Source: Fidelibacterota bacterium (GTDB lineage: Bacteria; Fidelibacterota; Fidelibacteria; Fidelibacterales; Fidelibacteraceae). From it: 15,026 bases of DNA. Positions 1 through 6,886 of the stretch are shown one piece after another. Each line of letters opens with the position of its first letter. Within the stretch, counting starts at the first letter, position 1. The position numbers and the translations under genes are program-made. The DNA lies in assembly GCA_030620575.1 (NCBI GenBank), contig JAUXEL010000024.1:1-15026 (forward strand). The letters run 5' to 3'. The notes beneath the pieces were generated by a model. It ran no database searches and was not told the DNA's origin. It saw only the letters and a program-made list of their open reading frames with translations.

Positions 1-466
1 CGCCTTCTTTGCCTTCCCTGGCTTCATCACCTGCTTTTAAAACCTCAGCCGTAGCAACACCTTCCGGATAGGTAAGTTTCGCTTCAATAATTAATGCCCG
101 GCGCAAAGGAATAGTGAACATCACTCCGATAATACCGCCTACAGCTGCCATTTCCGCAATGGCGATATAATCAAAATCAGTCCAATATCCCATCAGCACG
201 AGAGCGGGAATTGTAAAAATAACACCGGCTGCCAATGATTCACCCGCAGATGCGGCTGTTTGTACAATATTGTTTTCAAGAATGCCGGAGTTTTTAAAAA
301 GTCGCAATATACCCATTGAGATAATGGCTGCAGGAATTGATGCGCTTACCGTCATTCCCGCAAAAAGACCCAAATAGGCATTTGCCGCGGCTAGAATGAT
401 AGATAAAAGAATACCTAAAATAACTGATTTTATAGTAATCTCTAACATTGACTTCTTTTGTTTCAT
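1..466 (-). CDS. OPT-family oligopeptide/metal-chelate transporter, N-terminal part
   Basis: Minus-strand reading frame from an ATG at 466 running off the left edge, so only about 155 N-terminal residues are visible. The product begins MKQKKSMLEITIKS and continues into hydrophobic segments containing LGLFAGMTVSASIPAAII, then ENNIVQTAASAGE, and near the edge LTYPEGVATAEVLKAG. These three blocks are hallmarks of bacterial OPT-family transporters, which import peptides or metal chelates across the inner membrane by proton coupling. At least three membrane segments are visible. A purine-rich AAGGGA lies just upstream of the start and could be the ribosome binding site. It is divergent from lysS, with a 471-base repeat-rich gap between them. 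The substrate cannot be told from this part. A full-length family member would have over 500 residues, so most of the gene is outside the window. Confidence 0.88.
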   Translation of the reverse strand, partial: MKQKKSMLEITIKSVILGILLSIILAAANAYLGLFAGMTVSASIPAAIISMGILRLFKNSGILENNIVQTAASAGESLAAGVIFTIPALVLMGYWTDFDYIAIAEMAAVGGIIGVMFTIPLRRALIIEAKLTYPEGVATAEVLKAGDEAREGKEG

Positions 467-524
467 AAAATAGTCCCTTCTTAAATCCTAATTAACCCGT
501 ATTGAATGGAATATACGTAAAAAT

Positions 525-572
525 AAAAAACTTGCCTCAAGTTTTTTATTAAGATATTGTGACCATGATCAC
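525..572. promoter_or_regulatory. Hairpin plus palindrome module, copy 1
   Basis: A perfect inverted repeat (arms AAAAAACTTG and CAAGTTTTTT, loop CCT) lies at 525-547. Nine bases later, TTGTGACCATGATCAC at 557-572 contains the near-palindrome GTGACCATGATCAC. The same two parts recur in the same order at 610-667. The module sits 59-142 bases upstream of the OPT transporter start, so operator or promoter function is plausible. The hairpin has few G:C pairs and lies at gene starts, which argues against a simple terminator. Function is inferred. Confidence 0.45.
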
Positions 573-609
573 CATAATGAATAAATAATCAGTAAAAAGA
601 GCTAAATAC

Positions 610-667
610 AAAAAACTTGCCTCAAGTTTTTTGAAAGTTTTTTGAACCTTTTTGTGTCCATGCTCAC
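610..667. promoter_or_regulatory. Hairpin plus palindrome module, copy 2
   Basis: The inverted repeat of copy 1 is repeated base for base at 610-632, followed at 652-667 by TTGTGTCCATGCTCAC. That differs from the copy 1 partner at only two of 16 positions and keeps the symmetric GTGnnCATGnnCAC frame. The spacer is 19 bases here against 9 in copy 1. The difference roughly matches one extra 11-base unit, AGTTTTTTGAA, which occurs twice in tandem (625-635, 636-646). Confidence 0.45.
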
Positions 668-688
668 TAAAATTGCTTTAAATAGCAA

Positions 689-744
689 TAACTGGTAACT
701 GGTGACTGGTAACTGGTAACGGGTGACTGGTAAATCGTGAACGG
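689..744. repeat. Heptamer tandem array, TAACTGG type
   Basis: Eight consecutive 7-base units occur without a slip: TAACTGG, TAACTGG, TGACTGG, TAACTGG, TAACGGG, TGACTGG, TAAATCG, TGAACGG. The last two are decayed. More degenerate GTAA-type sequence continues to about 770. No reading frame or RNA fold explains it. It resembles short tandem repeats found between genes in several bacterial groups. Confidence 0.85.
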
Positions 745-814
745 TAGGCTAGTAAGCAGTAAAAAGTAATTAACAAGCAGATAAACAAAAAACAGAAATT
801 CATCTTGAGTAATC

Positions 815-832
815 TCCCGATATGCGTCGGGA
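815..832. repeat. CCCGA/TCGGG hairpin
   Basis: Inverted repeat TCCCGA - six bases - TCGGGA. It shares its stem core with the hairpins at 11660-11676 and 11736-11754, which suggests one family of interspersed palindromes. There is no T-run after it, so it is not an evident intrinsic terminator. Confidence 0.5.
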
Positions 833-847
833 CAGGCAACTCTTCAG

Positions 848-870
848 CCTAAACCCTAAACCCTAAACCT
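848..870. repeat. Telomere-like CCCTAAA heptamers, locus 1
   Basis: Three units of CCTAAAC with a partial fourth. The minus strand reads GGTTTAGGGTTTAGGG, giving several G-runs spaced by TTTA. The same heptamer occurs at 11851-11871 and in decayed form at 12848-12937, always between genes. Confidence 0.8.
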
Positions 871-937
871 TTTACACACTGGTGTTTTATTTTCCATAAA
901 AATCCCTTACATTATACAGATATAGAAAGGAAGGCCC

Positions 938-2449
938 ATGAGCGAACAAACAATACATGAAAAACATTCAACACTTGAAAATATTCTTGAACAACGAAAA
1001 GAAAAAATCAAAAAAATACGGGAAATGGGAATTAATCCTTTTCCTTATACTTTTGATGTGACGCATAAAAGTCAGGATATAAAAGATAAATTTGATGCCC
1101 TGGAGGAGAAAACCGTTTCCGTTGCAGGTCGTTTAATGGCAATACGGCGCATGGGAAAGGCAAGTTTTGCGCATTTGCAGGATACGGAAGGTCGTATTCA
1201 GCTGTACATTTCTAAGAATGATATTGGTGAAGACAGCTATGCAATGTTTAAATTACTGGATATTGGTGATATTATCGGTATCAAAGGTATTGTGATGAAA
1301 ACCCGGACAGGTGAAACCACGGTGAAAGCATCTTCTTTAACATTATTAACAAAAACTATTCGACCGCTTCCAATCGTTAAAGAAAAAGAGGGTATTGTTT
1401 ATGACGCTTTTGCAGATAAAGAATTACGTTATCGCAAACGTTATCTGGACCTGATCGTTAATCCGGATGTCAAAGAGGTATTTATAAAAAAGGCAAAGAT
1501 CACTCAGGCGACCCGTGAATTTTTTAGCAGTCACGGTTATCTCGAGGTCGAAACTCCTATACTGCAGCCTCTTTACGGTGGCGCGAATGCCCGTCCGTTC
1601 ACAACACATCACAACAGCTTGGATATGGATCTCTATCTGCGCATTGCGGATGAGTTGTATCTGAAGCGGCTGATCGTGGGCGGATTTGACAAAGTCTATG
1701 AATTTTCACGCAATTTCCGCAATGAAGGTATGGATAAAATCCATAATCCGGAATTCACGGCCATTGAATTTTATGAAGCCTATGTTGACTACTTCTATAT
1801 GATGGACTTTGTTGAAGAATATTTCCGTACTATTGCTAAAACAATGGGGAATTCTACTATAGAATACCAGGGAGAAACGATTGATTTTTCCAAACCCTTT
1901 GCCCGGAAGCCGATGGTCGAATTATTCAGCGAGCATTTGGGGATTGATATTTCAACATATACTGAGGATGATTTTGCAGTATTATGTAAACAGAAAAAAT
2001 TTGAATTTAACCCTAAATGGAATTACGGCCAATTTTTGGATAAACTTTTTGATGAATATATTGAACCGAAATTAATACAACCTACCTTTGTCATCGACTA
2101 TCCCAAAGCGATCTCACCTCTTGCAAAAGTAAAACGTGACGGTGACGAACGCTTTGTTGAACGTTTTGAGCTCTATATATGCGGTTCAGAATATGTCAAT
2201 GCCTTTTCAGAATTAAATGACCCGCTTGATCAGCGGGAGCGCCTCGAAAAACAAGACCGCCTGCGTGTACAGGGCGATGAAGAGGCTCAGGCATTTGATG
2301 AAGATTTTATTCAGGCAATTGAAACCGGTATGCCGCCAACCGGCGGAGTAGGTATTGGTTTTGACCGTTTAATAATGCTGTTTACCGGTCAGACAAGTAT
2401 AAAAGATGTGTTGTTCTTTCCCGCGATGCGCTCAGAAAAACTATCATAA
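938..2449 (+). CDS. lysS: Lysine--tRNA ligase (class II)
   Basis: Charges tRNA-Lys with lysine using ATP in the cytosol. The 503-residue product has the usual length and domain order: a basic N-terminal helix (about 15-30), an OB-fold anticodon-binding domain (about 59-140), and a class II catalytic core. Motif 1 is around FFSSHGYLEVETPIL (195-209), followed by the lysine-pocket block GGANARPFTTHHN (214-226). Motif 2 is FRNEG (260-264) with HNPEFTAIEFYEAY after it. Motif 3 is GGVGIGFDRL (469-478). The end, DVLFFPAMR, is typical of LysS. The ATG at 938 is preceded by a strong AAGGAAGG site. The gene is first in a cluster with the lipoprotein-export genes, 26 bases before the next start. Co-transcription is likely but a functional link is not evident. 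Confidence 0.97.
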   Translation: MSEQTIHEKHSTLENILEQRKEKIKKIREMGINPFPYTFDVTHKSQDIKDKFDALEEKTVSVAGRLMAIRRMGKASFAHLQDTEGRIQLYISKNDIGEDSYAMFKLLDIGDIIGIKGIVMKTRTGETTVKASSLTLLTKTIRPLPIVKEKEGIVYDAFADKELRYRKRYLDLIVNPDVKEVFIKKAKITQATREFFSSHGYLEVETPILQPLYGGANARPFTTHHNSLDMDLYLRIADELYLKRLIVGGFDKVYEFSRNFRNEGMDKIHNPEFTAIEFYEAYVDYFYMMDFVEEYFRTIAKTMGNSTIEYQGETIDFSKPFARKPMVELFSEHLGIDISTYTEDDFAVLCKQKKFEFNPKWNYGQFLDKLFDEYIEPKLIQPTFVIDYPKAISPLAKVKRDGDERFVERFELYICGSEYVNAFSELNDPLDQRERLEKQDRLRVQGDEEAQAFDEDFIQAIETGMPPTGGVGIGFDRLIMLFTGQTSIKDVLFFPAMRSEKLS

Positions 2450-2458
2450 CATAGCTTT

Positions 2459-2479
2459 ATGCGATACATGACTTTATGA
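2459..2479 (+). other. Possible six-codon leader ORF before the LolC-type gene
   Basis: ATG at 2459 opens the short frame MRYMTL, whose TGA stop (2477-2479) overlaps the ATG of the next gene as ATGA. The permease start has no clear Shine-Dalgarno sequence of its own, so stop-start coupling from this tiny frame is conceivable. It could equally be chance; only position and overlap support it. Confidence 0.2.
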
Positions 2480-3693
2480 ATTTTTTATTTTATCTTTCAG
2501 AACGCACCTTATTTCACAAACGATCTGATCAGTTTGTCCCTTTTATACGTTTAATAGCTATTATCGGACTTATTATCGGTACCGTTGCCATGTCAATTAC
2601 CCTGGGTATTCTTCATGGGTTTGAAAATAACCTGGTTGAAAAAATTACCGGTTTTGAAGCCCATATCCGTGTAGAAAGTTTTAAGAATAATATAGACTAC
2701 GATGCGGAATATGTACAACACCTGCAGGAACACCCCGAAATAACCACGGTGGTTCCGTATATAAATATGGAAACCATGATCCGGAAGGGTGACGACACAG
2801 AGGGTGTTATTCTGGAATGTCTGAATGAATCTGATTTCATCGAGATATTATGTAAATCTAAACGGAATGTTGCGGGCAGTATAGATTTCCGGGAAAAGGA
2901 AGAAATCAAAGGTGTATACCTTGGATTCGGGGTCGCGGATTACCTTAATGCCGGGATCGGTGATACGGTTACGGCATTATTTGCAAACGGGATCCCGTCG
3001 TTATTAAATCCTATAAACCAGTATAAACTTATTGTTACCGGTATTTTTACGACCGGTATGAAAGAATTTGATGCCAGCTATGCCTATGCATCCCTGAACT
3101 TTGCTCGCGATGTACAGGACAGGGAAAATGAGGTAAGCGGATACCAGTTGCTTCTGACAGACCCGCTACTGGCAAACGATATATCGGAATGGATTAATCA
3201 AATCAGCGAGTACCACTATCTGCCGATTACCTGGAAAGAGCGGAATCTTTTGCTGTTTAAATGGCTGCAAACCCAGAAAGCACCGATCATTATTACTTTT
3301 GGTATTATTGAATTGGTTGCCATGGTAAATATTATTTCCACCCTGATAATGATAGTATTAATAAAAAAACGCGATATTGCTATCTTAAAATCCATGGGCA
3401 TGAAACCTTCCGCTATCCGTAAGAAATTTATGATCGATGGTTTAACAATCAGTATTATGGGCATTGGAATTGGCATAATTATTGCAAAATTTCTTGAATG
3501 GGGACAAATGAAATATGCCTGGATAAGACTATCCAGTGATGTTTATTTTATAGACCGTTTACCCATAGATATTTCATGGAAGGTTATCCTTATTATCGTG
3601 TTTGCAGGCCTGTTTTTATCCTTAATTGCCACGTATTTGCCTTCCCGGAATGCGTCACTCGTTAAACCGGTACAGGTACTACGCTATGAGTAA
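2476..3693 (+). CDS. lolC: LolC/LolE-type lipoprotein-releasing ABC permease, first copy
   Basis: Inner-membrane permease of the FtsX/MacB superfamily, 405 residues. It has one membrane helix near the N-terminus (about 22-47), a large periplasmic domain (about 50-265), then three helices (about 270-296, 318-340, 365-388). This is the LolC/LolE topology. The cytoplasmic loop KKRDIAILKSMGMKPSAI and the tail ending VKPVQVLRYE are characteristic of the family. With the second permease and the ATPase it should extract outer-membrane lipoproteins from the inner membrane. The assignment to LolC rather than LolE follows gene order only, because the two permeases are paralogues. Its last 8 bases overlap the start of the next gene. 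No convincing ribosome binding site is seen. Confidence 0.85.
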   Translation: MNFLFYLSERTLFHKRSDQFVPFIRLIAIIGLIIGTVAMSITLGILHGFENNLVEKITGFEAHIRVESFKNNIDYDAEYVQHLQEHPEITTVVPYINMETMIRKGDDTEGVILECLNESDFIEILCKSKRNVAGSIDFREKEEIKGVYLGFGVADYLNAGIGDTVTALFANGIPSLLNPINQYKLIVTGIFTTGMKEFDASYAYASLNFARDVQDRENEVSGYQLLLTDPLLANDISEWINQISEYHYLPITWKERNLLLFKWLQTQKAPIIITFGIIELVAMVNIISTLIMIVLIKKRDIAILKSMGMKPSAIRKKFMIDGLTISIMGIGIGIIIAKFLEWGQMKYAWIRLSSDVYFIDRLPIDISWKVILIIVFAGLFLSLIATYLPSRNASLVKPVQVLRYE

Positions 3694-4915
3694 GAAACCC
3701 TATATAAATTATATTGCAGGACGTTATTTCAGTTCGCGAAAAAAGGTTAAAATGATCTCGACAACCTCGATCATTACCATTGTCGGTACTTTTTTAGGAA
3801 CTTTTGCCATTATTCTCGCACTCAGCGTGATGAACGGTTTTCGGGATATGGTATTTCAGCGCACACAGGGCATGTCGCCGGCTCTGACATTTTATGTGAA
3901 AAATGCTACGGCTGATGAACAGGAAGCATTATATGAGAGGATTCTAAAAAACGATAAAATTCAGGCATGCTCTCCCAGCATTGAGCGTAAGATGTTGCTT
4001 TCGATCGGGAAACATCAGCAGCTGGCTTTTGTAAAGGGAATTTCTCCGGATGAATACCGAAAGATCATGAAACTGGACCCTTACTTGCAAGAAAAAAAAT
4101 ACCTGACGGATGATTTGGCGAGTACCCCGTATCCTGAAATTCTTCTGGGACTGTCGCTTGCAAATAAACTGGGTATTACAGTAGGGGATACCGTTACCCT
4201 TATCAGTCTGCTGGATATTAAGACCTATACCGCACCGAGTATACAATGCATTGTACACGATATATATAATGTGACGGTTTTTGATTATGATTACCGGGCA
4301 TATATGCATATTCTGGATATGCAATACCTCTTAAATGAACCTCATTATCATCAATACGAAGTGGAATTGTATCATCATGCTAATTTGGACAACGAAAATA
4401 AATTTTGGAAAAGTATTGTTCCTGAAAATGTTCGCGTAACCACATGGTGGGAAGAACACATTGAATTGTTTTCTGCCATGGAGGTTGAAAAATATGCGAC
4501 CTTTTTTGCGTTAAATATGATAATTATTTTAGCCGGTTTTAATTTGATCAGTTCCATGGTGATGTTGTTGTTGGAGAAAAAATGGGAGATCGGTATACTT
4601 CAAAGCATGGGTTGTGGACCAAAAGATGCGTATAAAATATATTTTCGGCTCGGATGGTATACCGGAGGACTGGGAATGGGTTTAGGTGCCATTTTTGCAA
4701 TTTTGCTACTCTTGATCCAGCAGTATTTCCCGTTTTTTATTATGCCGGGTGCCAATGATGTTTATATCTTTAAGTATGTTCCGGTCATTATCAATGTCTG
4801 GGATGTGCTCTTTACCCTGGCGATGGTATCTTTATTAATTACTATTTCCTCACTGATACCGGCTCGCCGGGCAAACCGTATAAAACCTCTGGAAGCAATA
4901 AAAACAAAACAATAA
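3686..4915 (+). CDS. lolE: LolC/LolE-type lipoprotein-releasing ABC permease, second copy
   Basis: Second permease of the lipoprotein-releasing complex, 409 residues from the ATG at 3686. An upstream in-frame ATG at 3626 would add 20 polar residues lying inside the previous gene. The inner start is preferred because MSKKPYINYIAGRYFSSRKK matches the usual LolC/E N-terminus and gives an 8-base overlap suited to translational coupling. It has one helix at about 23-49 (ISTTSIITIVGTFLGTFAII), a periplasmic domain, then three helices toward the C-terminus, with EKKWEIGILQSMGCGPKDA between the second and third. It ends with PARRANRIKPLEAIKTKQ, the family's tail. The ATPase gene starts 10 bases later. 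The lolE label is by position and not proven. Confidence 0.83.
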   Translation: MSKKPYINYIAGRYFSSRKKVKMISTTSIITIVGTFLGTFAIILALSVMNGFRDMVFQRTQGMSPALTFYVKNATADEQEALYERILKNDKIQACSPSIERKMLLSIGKHQQLAFVKGISPDEYRKIMKLDPYLQEKKYLTDDLASTPYPEILLGLSLANKLGITVGDTVTLISLLDIKTYTAPSIQCIVHDIYNVTVFDYDYRAYMHILDMQYLLNEPHYHQYEVELYHHANLDNENKFWKSIVPENVRVTTWWEEHIELFSAMEVEKYATFFALNMIIILAGFNLISSMVMLLLEKKWEIGILQSMGCGPKDAYKIYFRLGWYTGGLGMGLGAIFAILLLLIQQYFPFFIMPGANDVYIFKYVPVIINVWDVLFTLAMVSLLITISSLIPARRANRIKPLEAIKTKQ

Positions 4916-4925
4916 CGAGAATAGT

Positions 4926-5609
4926 ATGAATGCGATTATTCAGGTAAAAAAATTATGTAAAAGTTATTTGTCAGGTACTGTGCCGCTACGGGTTCTTGAT
5001 AACATCGATTTAACTATCAATCAAGGTGATTTTATTTCCTTGATGGGACCCTCAGGGTCAGGGAAATCAACTTTCCTGAACATTATTGGAACGATGGATT
5101 CTCCAAATTCCGGTGAAATATGGATTGCCGGTAAACAAGTCACACATATGCCCGAAAATCAGTTAGCGAATTTTCGGCTTAAACATATTGGATTCATTTT
5201 TCAATTTCACTATTTGCTTCCTGAATTTACCGTAGAAGAAAATGTGGCGATGCCGCTGATGATCCGGGGATTACATAAACAGGAAGCCATTGTGAAATCC
5301 AGGGAAATGTTAGATTATCTTGATGTTATCGAACGTGCACATCATTTTCCCGCAGAAATTTCAGGCGGTGAAAAACAACGTGCCGTTATCGGACGGGCGT
5401 TAATTAATTCACCTGATATTTTACTGGCAGATGAACCCACGGGTAATCTTGACAAAGAGACGGGAGAACGTGTTTTAGAACTATTTAAGACAATTCAAAA
5501 GGATTTGAATCAAACATTCTTTTTGGTTACCCATGATGAAAGTATTGCTGATATCGCAGAAATTAATTATAAAATTGATAACGGAAAACTGATAAAACAA
5601 TTGAAATAG
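4926..5609 (+). CDS. lolD: LolD-type lipoprotein-releasing ABC ATPase
   Basis: ATP-binding subunit that powers the two preceding permeases at the cytoplasmic face of the inner membrane. The 227 residues contain Walker A GPSGSGKST (41-49), the Q-loop glutamine in FIFQFHYLLPEFTVEEN (Q93), the signature SGGEKQR (146-152), Walker B LLADEP (166-171) followed by TGNLD, and the H-loop histidine in VTHD (H203). The TGNLDKETG stretch and the size are typical of the LolD/MacB/FtsE group. Order here is permease-permease-ATPase, unlike lolCDE of E. coli where the ATPase is in the middle. The gene ends in TAG directly followed by a second TAG, then by GAAGC-rich repeat DNA. It is the last gene of the plus-strand cluster and converges on the chorismatase-like gene. 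Confidence 0.9.
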   Translation: MNAIIQVKKLCKSYLSGTVPLRVLDNIDLTINQGDFISLMGPSGSGKSTFLNIIGTMDSPNSGEIWIAGKQVTHMPENQLANFRLKHIGFIFQFHYLLPEFTVEENVAMPLMIRGLHKQEAIVKSREMLDYLDVIERAHHFPAEISGGEKQRAVIGRALINSPDILLADEPTGNLDKETGERVLELFKTIQKDLNQTFFLVTHDESIADIAEINYKIDNGKLIKQLK

Positions 5610-5612
5610 TAG

Positions 5613-5664
5613 TCAGAAGCAGGAAGCCCGGAGCCAGTAGGCAGAAGCAAGAAGCTATAGACCG
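5613..5664. repeat. Degenerate GAAGC repeats after lolD
   Basis: Purine-rich sequence with recurring AGAAGC, GGAAGC and GGAGCC words spaced about 7-15 bases apart, starting a few bases after the lolD stop. The same GGAAGC word forms part of the ordered octamer array at 12709-12836, so this may be a decayed relative. Confidence 0.45.
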
Positions 5665-5697
5665 AAAGTTGAAGCCGGACGGTACCGACAGCTCTTT

Positions 5698-5767
<70 letters not shown>

Positions 5768-5771
<4 letters not shown>

Positions 5772-6886
5772 TATTCCTTATCCGCTTCTATCTCTACAAG
5801 AAGATTTTCACGGCAAACAGGAGCTTTTACCACAAGGAAAGGAATATCCCCAAAAAAACGGTGCGCATGGTAATAACTGTCGGGAACAGAGTTTAAATCC
5901 TTTACATATATTCGATAATGGGAGTAGGGAAGATCTTCTGATCGCTTATACTGCAATTTGTAAATATTTTCCAGCGTAATATTTGTCTGCTCAACGATCG
6001 AATCACCGGGAACGGTATTTTCCCCTCTAATAGCGGCTGTACCGGAAATGTACAGGGTTTCTTCCAATGGGGATCTGACATATTTTGCCCGTTCAAATTT
6101 GGGAGTCGTTTTTTTAGAAAATTCTTTGCTCTCTTTTCCAACCAATACACTTTCCGAATATTGATGCGCATTGATCTGTTCGGGATTATCTATGGGAATA
6201 ATATCAAAATCCGATCCTTTTCCCGCGATGATCTCTAAAATAATACCTCCGGTATCCATACCAATGCCGGTAGCGGCCGGATACCCGTTCTGAAAATGTA
6301 CTTTTTTATAATACAACGACCGGATATCATTAAATATTTGATAGTGCTGATGATCCGTATCGTGAGCATAAACGAATTTGGTGATATTTTCTATATAATT
6401 CCACTGACGAAATACATGCGAAAAGTTCATGTTTTCCTTTAAGAGAATCGCTTCTGCAAGGGAAAATGCGGTATCGGATTGTTCTTTTATAGATGAATCG
6501 AGACTTCCGCAGATCCCGGCCGCATATACAACTTTATTCCCTTTTTGTTCTAGAACAAGATAGGGGATATCTTCTACATATTTGAAATGAATATCTGCAT
6601 CTAACTCATGACGGTCAATAACAACACATTCCATCGCCATGGCTGCACGATACGGGGGCTCACCTACAACGGCTGCATGATGGAAAACCAATTTTGTATT
6701 GTGAATAATATAGTCTTTGACCTGCTGATAGGCTGAATTATCCTGAGCAGATATAAAAAAAGTACAGCGTAATGCCAAGGGTTGTTGAAAATGTTTGCAG
6801 AATTCGGAATATGCAGTCATACAATCTGTAAGTTGTGCGTGCATGTTCTCTTTCCGGGTCGTATAGGTAAAATAATGGCGTTTCAT
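5768..6886 (-). CDS. Chorismatase-like protein (FkbO/Hyg5 family, RidA-like fold)
   Basis: A 372-residue cytosolic protein without signal peptide. Its layout resembles chorismatases of the FkbO/Hyg5/XanB2 type, which split chorismate into pyruvate and a dihydroxycyclohexadiene- or hydroxybenzoate. Supporting blocks are GEPPY (75-79, where chorismatases have GQPP-like sequence), RQWNYIENI (160-168), GYPAATGIGM (201-210), and YISGTAAIRGENTVPGDSIVEQ (279-300), followed by TLENIYKL. The C-terminal CRENLLVEIEAD (358-369) resembles the end of the RidA fold and contains Glu residues (E365, E367) where chorismatases place their catalytic base. These residue equivalences are from memory and need an alignment. 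The start ATG overlaps the stop of the upstream lipoprotein gene by 4 bases (ATGA), implying translational coupling. The stop lies at the edge of the heptamer array. A non-enzymatic RidA-like role cannot be excluded. Confidence 0.72.

Larger units (their letters stand above)
467..937. other. Divergent, repeat-rich intergenic region (OPT transporter / lysS)
   Basis: This 471-base gap carries no convincing gene. Reading left to right it holds two copies of a hairpin-plus-palindrome module (525-572 and 610-667), phased T-tracts (627-653), a degenerate 7-base tandem array of TAACTGG type (689-744), a CCCGA/TCGGG hairpin (815-832) and three CCCTAAA-type heptamers (848-868). Promoters for both flanking genes must lie here, but none matches a consensus well enough to place. 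Confidence 0.7.

Noticed and set aside
525..632. The two A-tract/T-tract hairpins as bidirectional intrinsic terminators
   Set aside because: They lie upstream of two divergent gene starts, not after gene ends, and the stems have only two G:C pairs each.
848..870. Real linear-chromosome telomere
   Set aside because: Only three units, embedded between genes with coding sequence on both sides.
3626..3685. Longer start for the second permease at 3626
   Set aside because: The added 20 residues lie wholly inside the previous gene and do not fit the family N-terminus; the 3686 start gives a normal protein and a short coupling overlap.
3944..4324. Minus-strand 126-codon frame inside the second permease gene
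   Set aside because: Antisense shadow of a well-supported gene; composition and lack of start signals do not support a protein.
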